Part shown: in pieces, positions 24,476 through 32,682 of the stretch | Position numbering within the stretch: the stretch's first letter is position 1 | Layout of the letters: every line of letters begins with the position of its first letter | Source of the DNA: CAVXEF01 sp963827315 | GTDB taxonomy: Bacteria > Planctomycetota > Phycisphaerae > Sedimentisphaerales > Anaerobacaceae | Length of the DNA: 64,000 nucleotides | Assembly (NCBI GenBank): GCA_963827315.1 | Contig: CAWHAL010000002.1 | Location: 186,001-250,000 of the forward strand | Direction of reading: 5' to 3' | The notes under the pieces: model-generated | Seen by the model: the letters and a program-made list of their open reading frames with translations, nothing else | Databases searched by the model: none | What the model was told of the DNA's origin: nothing | Translations under genes and position numbers: made by a program

Positions 24476-24508
24476 TACTCTTGTCTTCGGCAAGAATACA
24501 TGGGGAGG
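24470..24508. repeat. Family D repeat, copy 4 (at S55 start codon)
   Basis: CCCATTA-CTCTTGTC-ttcg-GCAAGAATACATGGGGAG, a degenerate copy overlapping the start codon region of the S55 gene. Confidence 0.65.
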
Positions 24509-24518
24509 CAGCGGGACT

Positions 24519-24571
24519 GAAAACTCGGATGATTTCTCCAATATCGTCTGTTGCCCCGTGTCATTCGGGAC
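24519..24571. repeat. Family A repeat, copy 8
   Basis: Intergenic, diverged as in the portal gene (EKSSEFS-type). Confidence 0.75.
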
Positions 24572-24656
24572 ACCTGCGGTGTTGTCCCTCGGCTTCGCTC
24601 GGGATGGTGAGCCTGTCAAACCATTTCCGCGTGTCTGAAGCCCGATGTTGTCTCGG
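24570..24656. repeat. Family A copy 9 interrupted by a family B element
   Basis: CACCTGCGGTGTTG (to 24584) and TTTCCGCGTGTCTG...TTGTCTCGG (from 24623) are the two halves of an A element like the one at 5837-5885. Between them, 24585-24622 is a complete family B copy. Confidence 0.75.
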
Positions 24657-24814
24657 CACTTTGCAGCCATTTATAACTTCATTATCAATCTTTATCGCTT
24701 GCCTATTATTTAACCACGTATTTCACTCAGAGTCTTAGCATAAGCATTGCCCCCCAACTTTCCTTCCGTAACGACCAACTAAGTCCTCTTAAATGCAAAA
24801 TATCACAGCTTCCA

Positions 24815-24864
24815 CACACCTCCGGCGTCGTTACCGGATGTCTGGAGCCCGATGTTGTTTCGGC
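24815..24864. repeat. Family A repeat, copy 10
   Basis: Complete copy in the divergent gap between the S55 gene and the YfgM-like gene; just upstream of the promoter at 24890. The remainder of this 520-base gap is repeats and promoter. Confidence 0.8.
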
Positions 24865-24889
24865 AAATCTTAGCCGTCAGACACAGCCA

Positions 24890-24918
24890 TTGCAAGACAA
24901 AAGAAATTTTGCTAAAAT
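24890..24918 (+). promoter_or_regulatory. Sigma-70-type promoter for the YfgM-like/rluD operon
   Basis: TTGCAA (24890-24895), 17-base spacer, TAAAAT (24913-24918), about 80 bases before the chosen start codon. Confidence 0.6.
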
Positions 24919-24999
24919 CCACCAATGGATATCGGCTGCTCGGTGCTGGTTAAACCAGAACTAACAATCACTTGTTTATCATATGAAATGGAGAACACA

Positions 25000-25818
25000 A
25001 TGAAGCCTGAACATCGCCACGAATTAAAAACTAACGAGCTGGCCGAGTGGCTGCAATACCTGCCGCAATGGGCCCGCCAAAATCTTACAACGATTATCTA
25101 CGTCTCGGCATTCGCTGTCGTCGTCACAATCTATTCCTTCTGGTATTATTACCAGAAGAACACCGTCTCAGTTAAAAGACGGTTCGAACTCACCACGCTT
25201 ATCCGCCAACTGCCCTACGAGAGAGGACAAATCCTCCGCGCCCAGTCTCAGGGAATGGACGTCTCCTATGTCCTCATTCAGACTGCCGATAACCTGCAGG
25301 CCGCCGCGCAGAATATCAAAAACGACCTCGTCGCCGCATCGGCACTTATCAAACGAGCGGACATCCTGCGAATAGAATTACATTCCCGCCCAGCAGCCAT
25401 AAGCAAAGAGGATGCTATCGCCCAGATAGACCGCGCAAAAGCAGCCTACTCCGAAGCAACCAAAAAGGCCGGGGCAAATCCATCGTTAACCGCGGCAGCC
25501 ACACTCGGCTTGGGACTCTGCGAAGAAGAAATCGGCAACTTCGCCCAGGCACAGCAAATTTACCACGACATCGCCACAAACCCCGCCTTTGAATGCACTA
25601 CGGCAGCCGCCCAGGCAAAAATGCGACTCGATTCAATAGCCCAGTACCAGCAAGAGGTGGTTTTCAAGATACCGGCAGAACCAGCAGCCACCACACCACC
25701 GCCGCTGGCCCCTGAGTCTCCTGACGCAAGTCGGGGCAGCGGGCAAATCGAACCTTGCTCTGCTGCCGAAGAGATACGCGAAGGCGAGCCAAATTCCCCT
25801 ATTCCCAATGCAAAGTGA
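25000..25818 (+). CDS. Membrane-anchored TPR protein, YfgM-like
   Basis: From the ATG at 25000 (GGAG 7 bases upstream) this is 272 residues; an in-frame ATG at 24925 would begin essentially at the transcription start. Residues about 29-47 (TIIYVSAFAVVVTIYSFWY) form one membrane helix, with the N-terminus inside. The rest is helical and TPR-like, with alanine-rich repeats (AATLGLGLCEEEIGNFAQAQQIYHDI). YfgM-like proteins sit beside the Sec translocon and bind exported clients; that role is inference. The last ~40 residues are Pro/Ala-rich and repeat-derived (GACGCAAGTCGGGG). It overlaps rluD by 11 bases. Confidence 0.7.
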   Translation: MKPEHRHELKTNELAEWLQYLPQWARQNLTTIIYVSAFAVVVTIYSFWYYYQKNTVSVKRRFELTTLIRQLPYERGQILRAQSQGMDVSYVLIQTADNLQAAAQNIKNDLVAASALIKRADILRIELHSRPAAISKEDAIAQIDRAKAAYSEATKKAGANPSLTAAATLGLGLCEEEIGNFAQAQQIYHDIATNPAFECTTAAAQAKMRLDSIAQYQQEVVFKIPAEPAATTPPPLAPESPDASRGSGQIEPCSAAEEIREGEPNSPIPNAK

Positions 25819-26833
25819 AAAGCAGACAGACCCTGCCTCCGCCTCTCCCGATGCAAAGCGGGGCGGCGGGGAGGAACGGCTGACTCTCCACGTCGGAAGC
25901 TCTGTTAAACAGCGCAGACTCGATAAATACCTTCACGGCCGGCTCGCCAATCTCAGCCGCGCTATGATTCAAAAGAAAATTGCCGCTGGTGCCGTCAAGG
26001 TCAACGACAAAGTAGTAAAAGCCAGCTTTAAGCTAAGCCAGGGCGACAAAATAGAGTTGACGACCCCAACACCTCCCTCCAAAGAAATTATGCCTGAAGA
26101 TATCCCGCTGAACGTCATCTACGAGGACGACGACCTCATTGTGTTGGACAAACAAGCGGATATGATAGTGCACCCCGCTCGTGGTAATACCCACGGCACC
26201 TTGGTAAACGCCCTTGCCTTCTACTCCGACGAATTATCCAGTGGCCTCGGCGAATTCAGGCCCGGCATTGTACATCGCCTCGATAGAGACACAACTGGCG
26301 TTATGGTCGTCGCCAGAAACGACGTCACACAATGGAAAATCGCCAGGCAGTTCCAAAACCGCCAGGTCAAAAAAAACTACTTGGCTATAGTGCACGGCAC
26401 TCCTGAGTTGACGGCCGACCGTATAAACGCGCCGCTCGGCGTCCATCCAAAGATAAGAGAAAAATACGCCGTTAGGCCGGAAACAGGAAAAGAAGCTGTA
26501 ACTTTTTACGAAGTCTTGGAAGAATTTCGTGGCTTTTCACTATTGAAACTAACGCCGCAGACTGGACGAACACATCAAATACGCGTACACCTTTCTTACA
26601 TAAAACATCCAATTGTGGCCGACGATATGTACGGCGGTAAACTTGTCTATCTCTGGCAGCTTCAGGACGCCGAACCCGCCGCTCAGGACCCCCTCATAGC
26701 CAGATGTGCCTTACATGCCAGCACCCTCGAATTCAAACACCCAGCCACCAACAAAATAATGAAATTCGAAGCTCCTTTGCCTGAAGATATGCAAAACCTC
26801 CTCGATATGCTGCGAAAATATCGAAAAATCTGA
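25808..26833 (+). CDS. rluD: 23S rRNA pseudouridine synthase, RluD family
   Basis: Isomerises uridines in 23S rRNA helix 69. The 341-residue protein has an S4 RNA-binding domain (RRLDKYLHGRLANLSRAMIQKKI, VKVNDKVVKASFKL), then the synthase domain with VIYEDDDLIVLDKQADMIVHPA, catalytic aspartate in GIVHRLDRDTTGVMVVAR, and LTPQTGRTHQIRVHLSYI. Length and order match RluD; RluC is a less likely alternative. Residues about 10-22 (ASASPDAKRGGGE) come from a palindrome-like CCCGATGCAAAGCGGGG repeat placed between the start codon and the S4 domain. It overlaps the preceding gene by 11 bases. Confidence 0.93.
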   Translation: MQSEKQTDPASASPDAKRGGGEERLTLHVGSSVKQRRLDKYLHGRLANLSRAMIQKKIAAGAVKVNDKVVKASFKLSQGDKIELTTPTPPSKEIMPEDIPLNVIYEDDDLIVLDKQADMIVHPARGNTHGTLVNALAFYSDELSSGLGEFRPGIVHRLDRDTTGVMVVARNDVTQWKIARQFQNRQVKKNYLAIVHGTPELTADRINAPLGVHPKIREKYAVRPETGKEAVTFYEVLEEFRGFSLLKLTPQTGRTHQIRVHLSYIKHPIVADDMYGGKLVYLWQLQDAEPAAQDPLIARCALHASTLEFKHPATNKIMKFEAPLPEDMQNLLDMLRKYRKI

Positions 26834-27398
26834 AACACGTTGCGACGCGGTCGCACCGCGGCGAAAACGCTCTGTTTCTTCAATTGGCTTTGTTTGGGTT
26901 TGTTTTGCCATCGTCAAAAGCTCTGGTTTGTTCTCGTAATTCTTTGTTATATAATGGTTTAAGGTCATTTTCGGCTCTTAGTAAATTGGCTTTGTTTCGC
27001 ATAATTTGTTATTTTTGATTGATTGATTTTCAGCCACAAAAAGGCACAAAAGGCACGAAGGTAAAGAGGAAAGAGTAAAAACTGTGCTTTGTTTCTTCAT
27101 TTTTTTTCATAGCGTTTAGAAATAATACCTCCCTCTCATAATTGGGCGAACCTGCGCGTTTGATGCGAAAATTCCGGTGTTTTCTGGGGTGCGGTTTTGG
27201 CTAAGTCGTTGCGATTAAAGAAATAGAAAAAATTTTGGAAAAATGGATTTTTGGTGTGCAAATACCAACGGTTTTGATTGATTTTGGGCCGCGGATTGCA
27301 AAAAGACACGGGAAATTTTACTGTTGAAAAAAAAGGGTAATAGGTAAAATTGGGAGTAATTAGAAATTAAAAATACGTATGGTGTCCCCGGAATTAAA
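26834..27398. other. AT-rich intergenic region with degenerate repeats, no gene
   Basis: 565 bases between rluD and the AT-rich island. It holds CTTTGTTT-rich stretches (GGCTTTGTTTGGGTTTG and GGCTTTGTTTCGC), CACAAAAAGGCACAAAAGGC near 27034, and TTTGATGCGAAAA ... TTTTGATTGATTT (27160-27285), the landmark pair also seen at 3465-3585. I see no supported gene. Confidence 0.6.
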
Positions 27399-28424
27399 AT
27401 GCGCGAAAAGAAAATTATAAAAGAAGTAGCGTATAAAGATTACACAGTTGTAAAAGAAAATTTACCCCTCCATATGGTATATTATCCAGGATTTTATGGT
27501 GCTTTCTTTGGCTTTGCTGAGTCGGAAAGCAATCCTGTATATCTATGTTCTTGTTCAAAGGTCGCCATAGAAAATTATATTAAATTTCGATTGAGTGATG
27601 GCATTCCTCCTAATGCATCTCCTTCAAGAAATTTTATACTAGATTCTATGTATTTTCCCGCCTCGTTGGTCGATGAATTAATGCAAGCTAAGGCCCCAAG
27701 AAATGAAAAAATCATTCAAAGCCTCCGCTTTAAAAACAAACTTTGTCATGAGTGCAATAAGGTTGTTCCTTCTCTTCTATACTGTGTAGCTATGTATGGT
27801 GGCACATTCAAACAAAATTACGGTTGGTACATAAATAAACAGGCATATGAGTTTGGCATTGTTCCTATAAACAATCATGTAATGCAAGATATATGCCCAC
27901 TGGAAATTCTTGAACTTATTGAATTAGATCCAGTCCAAACACCTAAAATATGTCAAGAATTATCAGTCTCTGATTTCAAAAAGGCTGACGCATTATACAA
28001 AAAATTTCAGAAGCAGAATAGGAAAATATGGAATATTATCGAAAATGAGGTAAGACTTAAATTTGATCATAAAAAAATCGGTGAAGCTTGGACTAGTGAA
28101 ACCATCCTTTACCATATCGCCACATCGCTATTCCCCAACTTCACCATACATCGGCATTATCGCCCTCAATTTCTCGAAAATATGGAATTTGACATTTTCA
28201 TAGAAAATTTAAATATGGGCATTGAATATCAAGGTATCCAACATTATGAACCTGTCTCTCATTGGGGCGGAGAAGAAGCATTTGAAGAATTGCAAAAAAG
28301 AGATGCAAAAAAGAAAAAACTAGCCAAATCAAATGGGGTGAATCTTGTGTATTTCAAATATGATGAGGATTTAAATGATTCTATTGTAATGAGTAAATTA
28401 GAAAAGTATCTTGACAAGAAATAA
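27399..28424 (+). CDS. Restriction-endonuclease-fold protein of unknown function
   Basis: 341 residues, markedly more AT-rich than its neighbours. The C-terminal 120 residues look like a PD-(D/E)xK nuclease: MEFDIFIENLNMGIEYQGIQ (Asp and Glu of the core), HYEPVSHWGGEEAFEEL, then RDAKKKKLAKSNGVNLVYFKY. I know this pattern from uncharacterised bacterial nuclease-like proteins. The N-terminal half has two cysteine pairs (YLCSCSK near residue 50 and LCHECNK near 118) that could bind zinc. It stands with one further unknown gene on a low-GC island, so a defence or mobile-element role is plausible but unproven. The promoter region and start have no strong ribosome site. Confidence 0.6.
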   Translation: MREKKIIKEVAYKDYTVVKENLPLHMVYYPGFYGAFFGFAESESNPVYLCSCSKVAIENYIKFRLSDGIPPNASPSRNFILDSMYFPASLVDELMQAKAPRNEKIIQSLRFKNKLCHECNKVVPSLLYCVAMYGGTFKQNYGWYINKQAYEFGIVPINNHVMQDICPLEILELIELDPVQTPKICQELSVSDFKKADALYKKFQKQNRKIWNIIENEVRLKFDHKKIGEAWTSETILYHIATSLFPNFTIHRHYRPQFLENMEFDIFIENLNMGIEYQGIQHYEPVSHWGGEEAFEELQKRDAKKKKLAKSNGVNLVYFKYDEDLNDSIVMSKLEKYLDKK

Positions 28425-28507
28425 TGCTATTTTGAAAACCTCCACATATTATTATAGAAATATGGGATGTTTTGTTTCGCTTACTTAAATTAGAAGAAGG
28501 ATTTCGC

Positions 28508-29122
28508 ATGAGTAATACTATTTCTTTTGAATCTTTCAAAAGGCATCTGATTGCAGATAAATTAACCAACAGAATGATGCGAGATGCACGAATCCAAAAA
28601 GAACTACATGATATCTACAATTTTAAGTCGATAAACAGATACAAACTTTTTCTTGCTTCTCTTTTTTATGAAAACCATGAGATTATGAAAGGTCGTAGTT
28701 TAAGAACAGGATTTCTTGTAGGATTTGATTCGGATCATATTGCAGGAATTTCTGAGGAGGTTCAATCGGCTCTTGATAGTATAGGGAGAGAATATATTAT
28801 TGTAGAGGCAAATGGAAAATCTTTTGCAGATTGTGTCAAATCTTTTACCAGAAGAGATTACCATACAATTTATGATGCGTTCGTTGATTTAAAAGAAATA
28901 CTGTTAAATTCAAGCAAAGTGGTTGTTTTTAAGGAGTTCTCAAAAAGTAAAATACGAACTAGGGGGAAAAGGTGCTCGACCGCGAGAAGCATTATTAAAA
29001 TCCTCCATGGCGATCATCTTTCAGATATCATACCGCTTTCGGATTTAATATTTATTGACTATGCTGATTTCCTCCAACATTGCTGGCACAGCATAGGTAC
29101 ATATATAAAAATAATGTCATGA
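28508..29122 (+). CDS. Unknown protein on low-GC island
   Basis: I do not recognise this 204-residue protein. The start is the ATG at 28508, with AAGAAGG 7 bases upstream. Predicted structure alternates helix and strand. Notable stretches are KGRSLRTGFLVGFDSDHIAG, REYIIVEANGKSFADCVKSF, KVVVFKEFSKSKIRT and SDLIFIDYADFLQHCW. The last resembles a Walker B strand, but no P-loop is present. It follows the nuclease-like gene by 83 bases on the same strand with equally low GC, suggesting joint acquisition. Confidence 0.55.
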   Translation: MSNTISFESFKRHLIADKLTNRMMRDARIQKELHDIYNFKSINRYKLFLASLFYENHEIMKGRSLRTGFLVGFDSDHIAGISEEVQSALDSIGREYIIVEANGKSFADCVKSFTRRDYHTIYDAFVDLKEILLNSSKVVVFKEFSKSKIRTRGKRCSTARSIIKILHGDHLSDIIPLSDLIFIDYADFLQHCWHSIGTYIKIMS

Positions 29123-29163
29123 AACAATCACTGGCCCTACCCCATTTATTGTAGCACAACAAA

Positions 29164-29185
29164 CCCCGCCAAAGTATTGGCGGGG
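29164..29185 (-). terminator. Terminator-like hairpin after the Trk operon
   Basis: CCCCGCCAA-AGTA-TTGGCGGGG, perfect 9-bp arms, between the converging island genes and the Trk operon. Read on the minus strand it is followed by TTTGTTGT. Possibly bidirectional. Confidence 0.6.
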
Positions 29186-29194
29186 CTAACCAAA

Positions 29195-29662
29195 CTACGC
29201 ACTTCTCCGGCGGCGTACAAATATAAACGTCAGACATAATACCACCAACAATATAAAGACAAAATTTCTTTTACTTGTATCTAACTCCTCTCCAACAACT
29301 CTCCCCGGACTTATCTTACGTATGCCTTGAGCATGTATATCCATGTCTCCGCCGTGCTGGATGCAATTGCGATGAAAAACCCCGGTAATCTCCAGCCGGT
29401 CCCCTTTAGTTTGATAACTGCCGGTAAATTTAATTTCCCCGGCTAACTCCTTGTTCAGCCAAACACCGATGGCATTTTCGCCGTCATTTATATTTACCCA
29501 GGCAAAATCCCCTCGCGCCATTACATCGCCGACGGCCTCGCCCACATAGACAACACTTTTTCCGTCATACTCTTTGGCATTATTAATCAATTCTGTGCTG
29601 GAAACCTGCTGCGCATAACAGACCGTCCCGCAGAAAAATATCAAGCTGATGGCTCTTTTCAT
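29195..29662 (-). CDS. Exported OB-fold protein of the Trk operon
   Basis: 155 residues with a signal peptide (MKRAISLIFFCGTVCYAQQ), an OB-fold of the nucleic-acid-binding-like type (YDGKSVVYVGEAVGDVMARG, FAWVNINDGENAIGVWLNKE, KGDRLEITGVFHRNC) and a C-terminal membrane helix (NFVFILLVVLCLTFIFV) ended by RRRR. So it is probably anchored in the membrane with the domain outside. Its start overlaps the trkH stop as TAATG, so it is translated with the potassium transporter. I know no function for such a protein with Trk; a periplasmic accessory or gating role is speculation. Confidence 0.65.
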   Translation of the reverse strand: MKRAISLIFFCGTVCYAQQVSSTELINNAKEYDGKSVVYVGEAVGDVMARGDFAWVNINDGENAIGVWLNKELAGEIKFTGSYQTKGDRLEITGVFHRNCIQHGGDMDIHAQGIRKISPGRVVGEELDTSKRNFVFILLVVLCLTFIFVRRRRSA

Positions 29663-31164
29663 TATTTTCCTTTAATTACTGCAACGAAGAACCCGATTAA
29701 GGTGAACACCGACATAAACTCCAATCTGCCGGCCCACATTTGTACAATATAAGTGAGCTTTAACCCCGCCGCCATACCGGGTGTTGTAATTCCGCACGAT
29801 AACCCGACATTCGCTGCCGCCGAGGTTGATTCAAATAATGAGTTTAAAAAGGGGTATCCGTAGAACACTCCCACCAATGTACCTATGCCATATAACACTA
29901 AATAGGATACCGTAATCAAGAGCGCAGCTCTTGCCTGTTTGTCTTCCAGGAATATTTCTTTAAGGTGGTGTAGTCTCTGCTCCACGACGGCCCGCTCCGG
30001 CAGGATGATTCTCTTTACGTCCTGTTTGAGCGCTTCTGCGATGATGCCGAGACGCAACATCTTGATGCCGCCGGCCGTAGAACAGGCACTGCCTCCTAAG
30101 GCCATAGCGCAGATTAATCCCACAAGCGCCAGATTCCCCCATTCATCGATAAATTGCCGTGCATAAATAGTCATATACCCTGTAGTAGTGTGGCCGGAAA
30201 TCAACTGGTAAAATCCTTTACGAAACATAATAAGCGCGCGTGGGTAACTGCCGACCTGATTTAACCCGATGAGCACTATTAGGAATGTAAGGGCTATAGT
30301 GATACACAACGTGCGGGTCTCGATGTTCTTCCATATTTCCCGACGGTCCCCTGTCCAAATACGGTAATGTAAGTTAAAATTCATCGCTCCTAAGAGCATA
30401 ATGATAATGGTGACAACTTCAAAAGACAGGCTGTGATAATAGAGTATGTTCTGTGATTGAGGAGCAAAACCGGCGGTATCAAAGGCCGCCATAAAGATAC
30501 ATGCGCCGTGGAAAAATGCATTGACGGGTTTCATTCCATTTGCGATACCGATTATTCCCAGTACCAGCGTGCTTAAAATTAGATAGACAATGCTCAATAA
30601 CCAGATGAAGCGGGAGGTATGAATTACGTTGGGTAACACTCTTTCATCGCGGGCCTCGCCCACGTACATCTTAAACGCACCGGAGAGTCCTTTCATAAAA
30701 AAAGAAATCGCAATAATCACGATTCCCTGGCCGCCAAGAAACGGTGTGAAATGCCGCCACAAATTGTGAGCGTAAGAGAGGTGGTCGAGGTCCTGCACAA
30801 GCGTCAGGCCCGTTGTTGTAAACCCCGACATTGTCTCAAAGCAGGCATCCAAATAAGAACCCCAGTGTCCGCTTAAGTATAAGGGTATTGCTGCCACCAG
30901 CATCGCCGCCAGCCAGGAAAGCGAAACCACAATCATCCCCTGCATCCAGTTCAGGTCTTTTTTTGTAAAGCATAATTTGGCCAAAATTAAACCGATAATC
31001 AAGGTAATCTCTGCGGCGATTAAAAAGTCCAGGGCGGGATTTATCTCCGCAAACAGCAGACCAATAACCATAGGCACCAGCATTGTCAGGCTTATGCCTA
31101 TAATAATCTTGCCTGAATAGTACCCTATATTCCTGAGGTCTTGTAACTGGGGCTTAAGAATCAT
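29662..31164 (-). CDS. trkH: Potassium uptake protein TrkH
   Basis: Membrane subunit of the Trk K+ symporter. I choose the ATG at 31164 (500 residues), which overlaps the upstream small gene as ATGA. The four pore-loop repeats can be traced: ETMSGFTTTGLT, AAFDTAGFAP, SGHTTTGYM and STSAAANVGLS. GLICAMALGGSACSTAGGIKMLRL is the late TrkH signature. About ten hydrophobic segments are visible. Order on the transcript is TrkA-type, TrkA-type, small peptide, TrkH, OB-fold protein, all overlapping or within 15 bases. Confidence 0.93.
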   Translation of the reverse strand: MILKPQLQDLRNIGYYSGKIIIGISLTMLVPMVIGLLFAEINPALDFLIAAEITLIIGLILAKLCFTKKDLNWMQGMIVVSLSWLAAMLVAAIPLYLSGHWGSYLDACFETMSGFTTTGLTLVQDLDHLSYAHNLWRHFTPFLGGQGIVIIAISFFMKGLSGAFKMYVGEARDERVLPNVIHTSRFIWLLSIVYLILSTLVLGIIGIANGMKPVNAFFHGACIFMAAFDTAGFAPQSQNILYYHSLSFEVVTIIIMLLGAMNFNLHYRIWTGDRREIWKNIETRTLCITIALTFLIVLIGLNQVGSYPRALIMFRKGFYQLISGHTTTGYMTIYARQFIDEWGNLALVGLICAMALGGSACSTAGGIKMLRLGIIAEALKQDVKRIILPERAVVEQRLHHLKEIFLEDKQARAALLITVSYLVLYGIGTLVGVFYGYPFLNSLFESTSAAANVGLSCGITTPGMAAGLKLTYIVQMWAGRLEFMSVFTLIGFFVAVIKGK

Positions 31165-31280
31165 AGTTTTAAAAAATATGTCGCAACGCAAATCAAAAGT
31201 GCCGCTAATATTATTGCTAAAATGCAAAGAACTTCTGTGGCAATGCCAAGAACAGCGTTATAGAAGGATTTTATCCTCAT
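31161..31280 (-). CDS. 39-residue membrane peptide between trkA and trkH
   Basis: Too short for usual gene calling. Its ATG (31280-31278) overlaps the preceding trkA stop as ATGA, and its TGA overlaps the trkH ATG as ATGA, so reading is coupled on both sides. The product starts MRIKSFYNAVLGIATEVL and continues with a strongly hydrophobic stretch (CILAIILAALLICVATYF) before a short basic end: a single membrane helix. Gene position and size recall KdpF, the small subunit of the Kdp potassium pump, but it is not obviously homologous. Role inferred as a Trk accessory or stability subunit. Confidence 0.7.
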   Translation of the reverse strand: MRIKSFYNAVLGIATEVLCILAIILAALLICVATYFLKL

Positions 31281-31939
31281 AATTTACCAGCTAATAAATT
31301 TGACAGTTGTGACTCGTTGCCGACCATAGTAAGAGCGATTACATCATCGCCGGCCCTTAGGACAGTATCTCCTTTAGGGACAATAACGTCATCCTGTCTT
31401 ACCACAGAAAGCAATACGGAATTTTCAGGCCATTGAACGTCCTTCACCTGCTTATCTATCACGGGCGAATCCTTCGGTAAATCCACTCGCACAATCGCCA
31501 GTTTGCCCCGTTTAAAACTCAAAAGAGAAACAAAATCCGAAAAGGAAACCTCTTCCTCAATAATCTTGGCGATAACTTCGGTAGAATTCATAGGGATGTC
31601 CACCCCCAGTTCAGAGAAGGTCTGCTCATTCTGCGGATTGTTCACCCGGCCTACCGTGCGCTGGACATGAAAGAGTTCCTTGGCTAATTGACAAATAATG
31701 AGGTTGTCTTCATCATCTCCTGTAACTGCAGCCACCACATCTGCTCTGGCTGCGCCGGCTTGTTCTAAAATCTGGGGGTCGCAGCCGTCTCCTCTAATTA
31801 CCAGCACCTCTAATTCCTTGGCCATCTCATCGCAGGTAGTTTTATCCTTTTCAACAATGCTGACGCCATGCTTGTTCTGACAGAGACGTTTGGCCAAAAA
31901 ATAACCCACTTTGCCCGCACCGACGATTATAATATACAT
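31277..31939 (-). CDS. trkA: TrkA-type K+ regulatory protein (second)
   Basis: 220-residue cytoplasmic NAD-binding gating subunit: Rossmann start MYIIIVGAGKVGYFLAKRL (GxGxxG), acidic end of strand 2 at SIVEKD, then AAVTGDDEDNLIICQLAKEL, and a C-terminal RCK_C domain (KDSPVIDKQVKDVQWPENSV, TVLRAGDDVIALT). It is about half the size of E. coli TrkA, which carries two such units; here the two units are separate genes. The stop overlaps the small membrane peptide (ATGA); the first trkA-like gene ends 14 bases upstream. Confidence 0.9.
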   Translation of the reverse strand: MYIIIVGAGKVGYFLAKRLCQNKHGVSIVEKDKTTCDEMAKELEVLVIRGDGCDPQILEQAGAARADVVAAVTGDDEDNLIICQLAKELFHVQRTVGRVNNPQNEQTFSELGVDIPMNSTEVIAKIIEEEVSFSDFVSLLSFKRGKLAIVRVDLPKDSPVIDKQVKDVQWPENSVLLSVVRQDDVIVPKGDTVLRAGDDVIALTMVGNESQLSNLLAGKL

Positions 31940-31953
31940 ATCACACCTTAATT

Positions 31954-32598
31954 CTATAAACCAAACTTGTCTTTTATCCTCTTTAAGCTCGCCACCTTCA
32001 CCACAGCCATTAACGTATCTTTGTCCTTTAAAATAGTTTCAGAGTCAGGGATGAAAACTCCTTCCACTCTTCTTATTGCCGTTGCCAGAAATTCGCCGGG
32101 GACATTTATCTCCTGAACGGTTTTGCCGACCAAATCGTTCTTCACCTCTATCTCGATGACCCCCAGCTCCTTTGTCTCAATCAGATAGCTTGAAAAACGG
32201 CTTTCAATAATCTTGTCTCTGAGCATGGCGGCAAAAAGTATGGTCCCGCTGATAATATCCAAACCCAAAGCAGAGTAGATATGCGCACGGTATGGGTCGT
32301 AAACTCGGGCAATAACCTTTGGCACATTAAAGATTCTTTTTGCAACTTGTGCCGAAACCAGGTTGGTGTTGTCTCCATTAGTTACCGCACAGAAAGCATC
32401 TGCTTTTTCAATGCCTGCCTGCTTTAACAGGCTCAAGTCAAAGCCATTGCCTACCACAGTCAGGCCGTTAAATGTGCCCCCCAGACGTTCGAAAGAGACA
32501 GAGTTCTTATCAATAATCACGACATTGTGACCTTCACCGGCCAATAGTTTGGCTAACTCCGAGCCAACCCTGCCGCATCCTACTATTATCACATACAT
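31954..32598 (-). CDS. trkA: TrkA-type K+ regulatory protein (first)
   Basis: 214 residues, same architecture as its neighbour: MYVIIVGCGRVGSELAKLL, VVIIDKNSVSF, FCAVTNGDNTNLVSAQVAKR, VIARVYDPYRAHIYSALGLD, then the RCK_C domain (VQEINVPGEFLATAIRRVEG, ETILKDKDTLMAVVKV). Only about 30-35% of residues match the second copy by eye. The two probably form a hetero-ring under TrkH, in contrast to the single fused TrkA of enterobacteria. First gene of the operon; upstream is a 7-bp AAAATTG tandem repeat (32683-32706) and then recG. Confidence 0.88.
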   Translation of the reverse strand: MYVIIVGCGRVGSELAKLLAGEGHNVVIIDKNSVSFERLGGTFNGLTVVGNGFDLSLLKQAGIEKADAFCAVTNGDNTNLVSAQVAKRIFNVPKVIARVYDPYRAHIYSALGLDIISGTILFAAMLRDKIIESRFSSYLIETKELGVIEIEVKNDLVGKTVQEINVPGEFLATAIRRVEGVFIPDSETILKDKDTLMAVVKVASLKRIKDKFGL

Positions 32599-32682
32599 TC
32601 TGGCCTCTCTATAAATCCCAAATTATTTTGCCATCGGAATAAAATAAGCCGATTTTAGAAACCATTGTAGTCTTAAAATCGT

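Noticed and set aside
25160..25190. GACGGTTCGAACTC as a tRNA T-loop
   Set aside because: It lies inside the YfgM-like coding sequence, and no acceptor or anticodon stem can be formed around it. No other tRNA T-loop pattern is convincing in this window.
26683..26968. Minus-strand frames in the AT-rich gap after rluD (KPIEETERF-type)
   Set aside because: They arise from CTTTGTTT-rich degenerate repeats and overlap rluD; no ribosome site or conserved motif.
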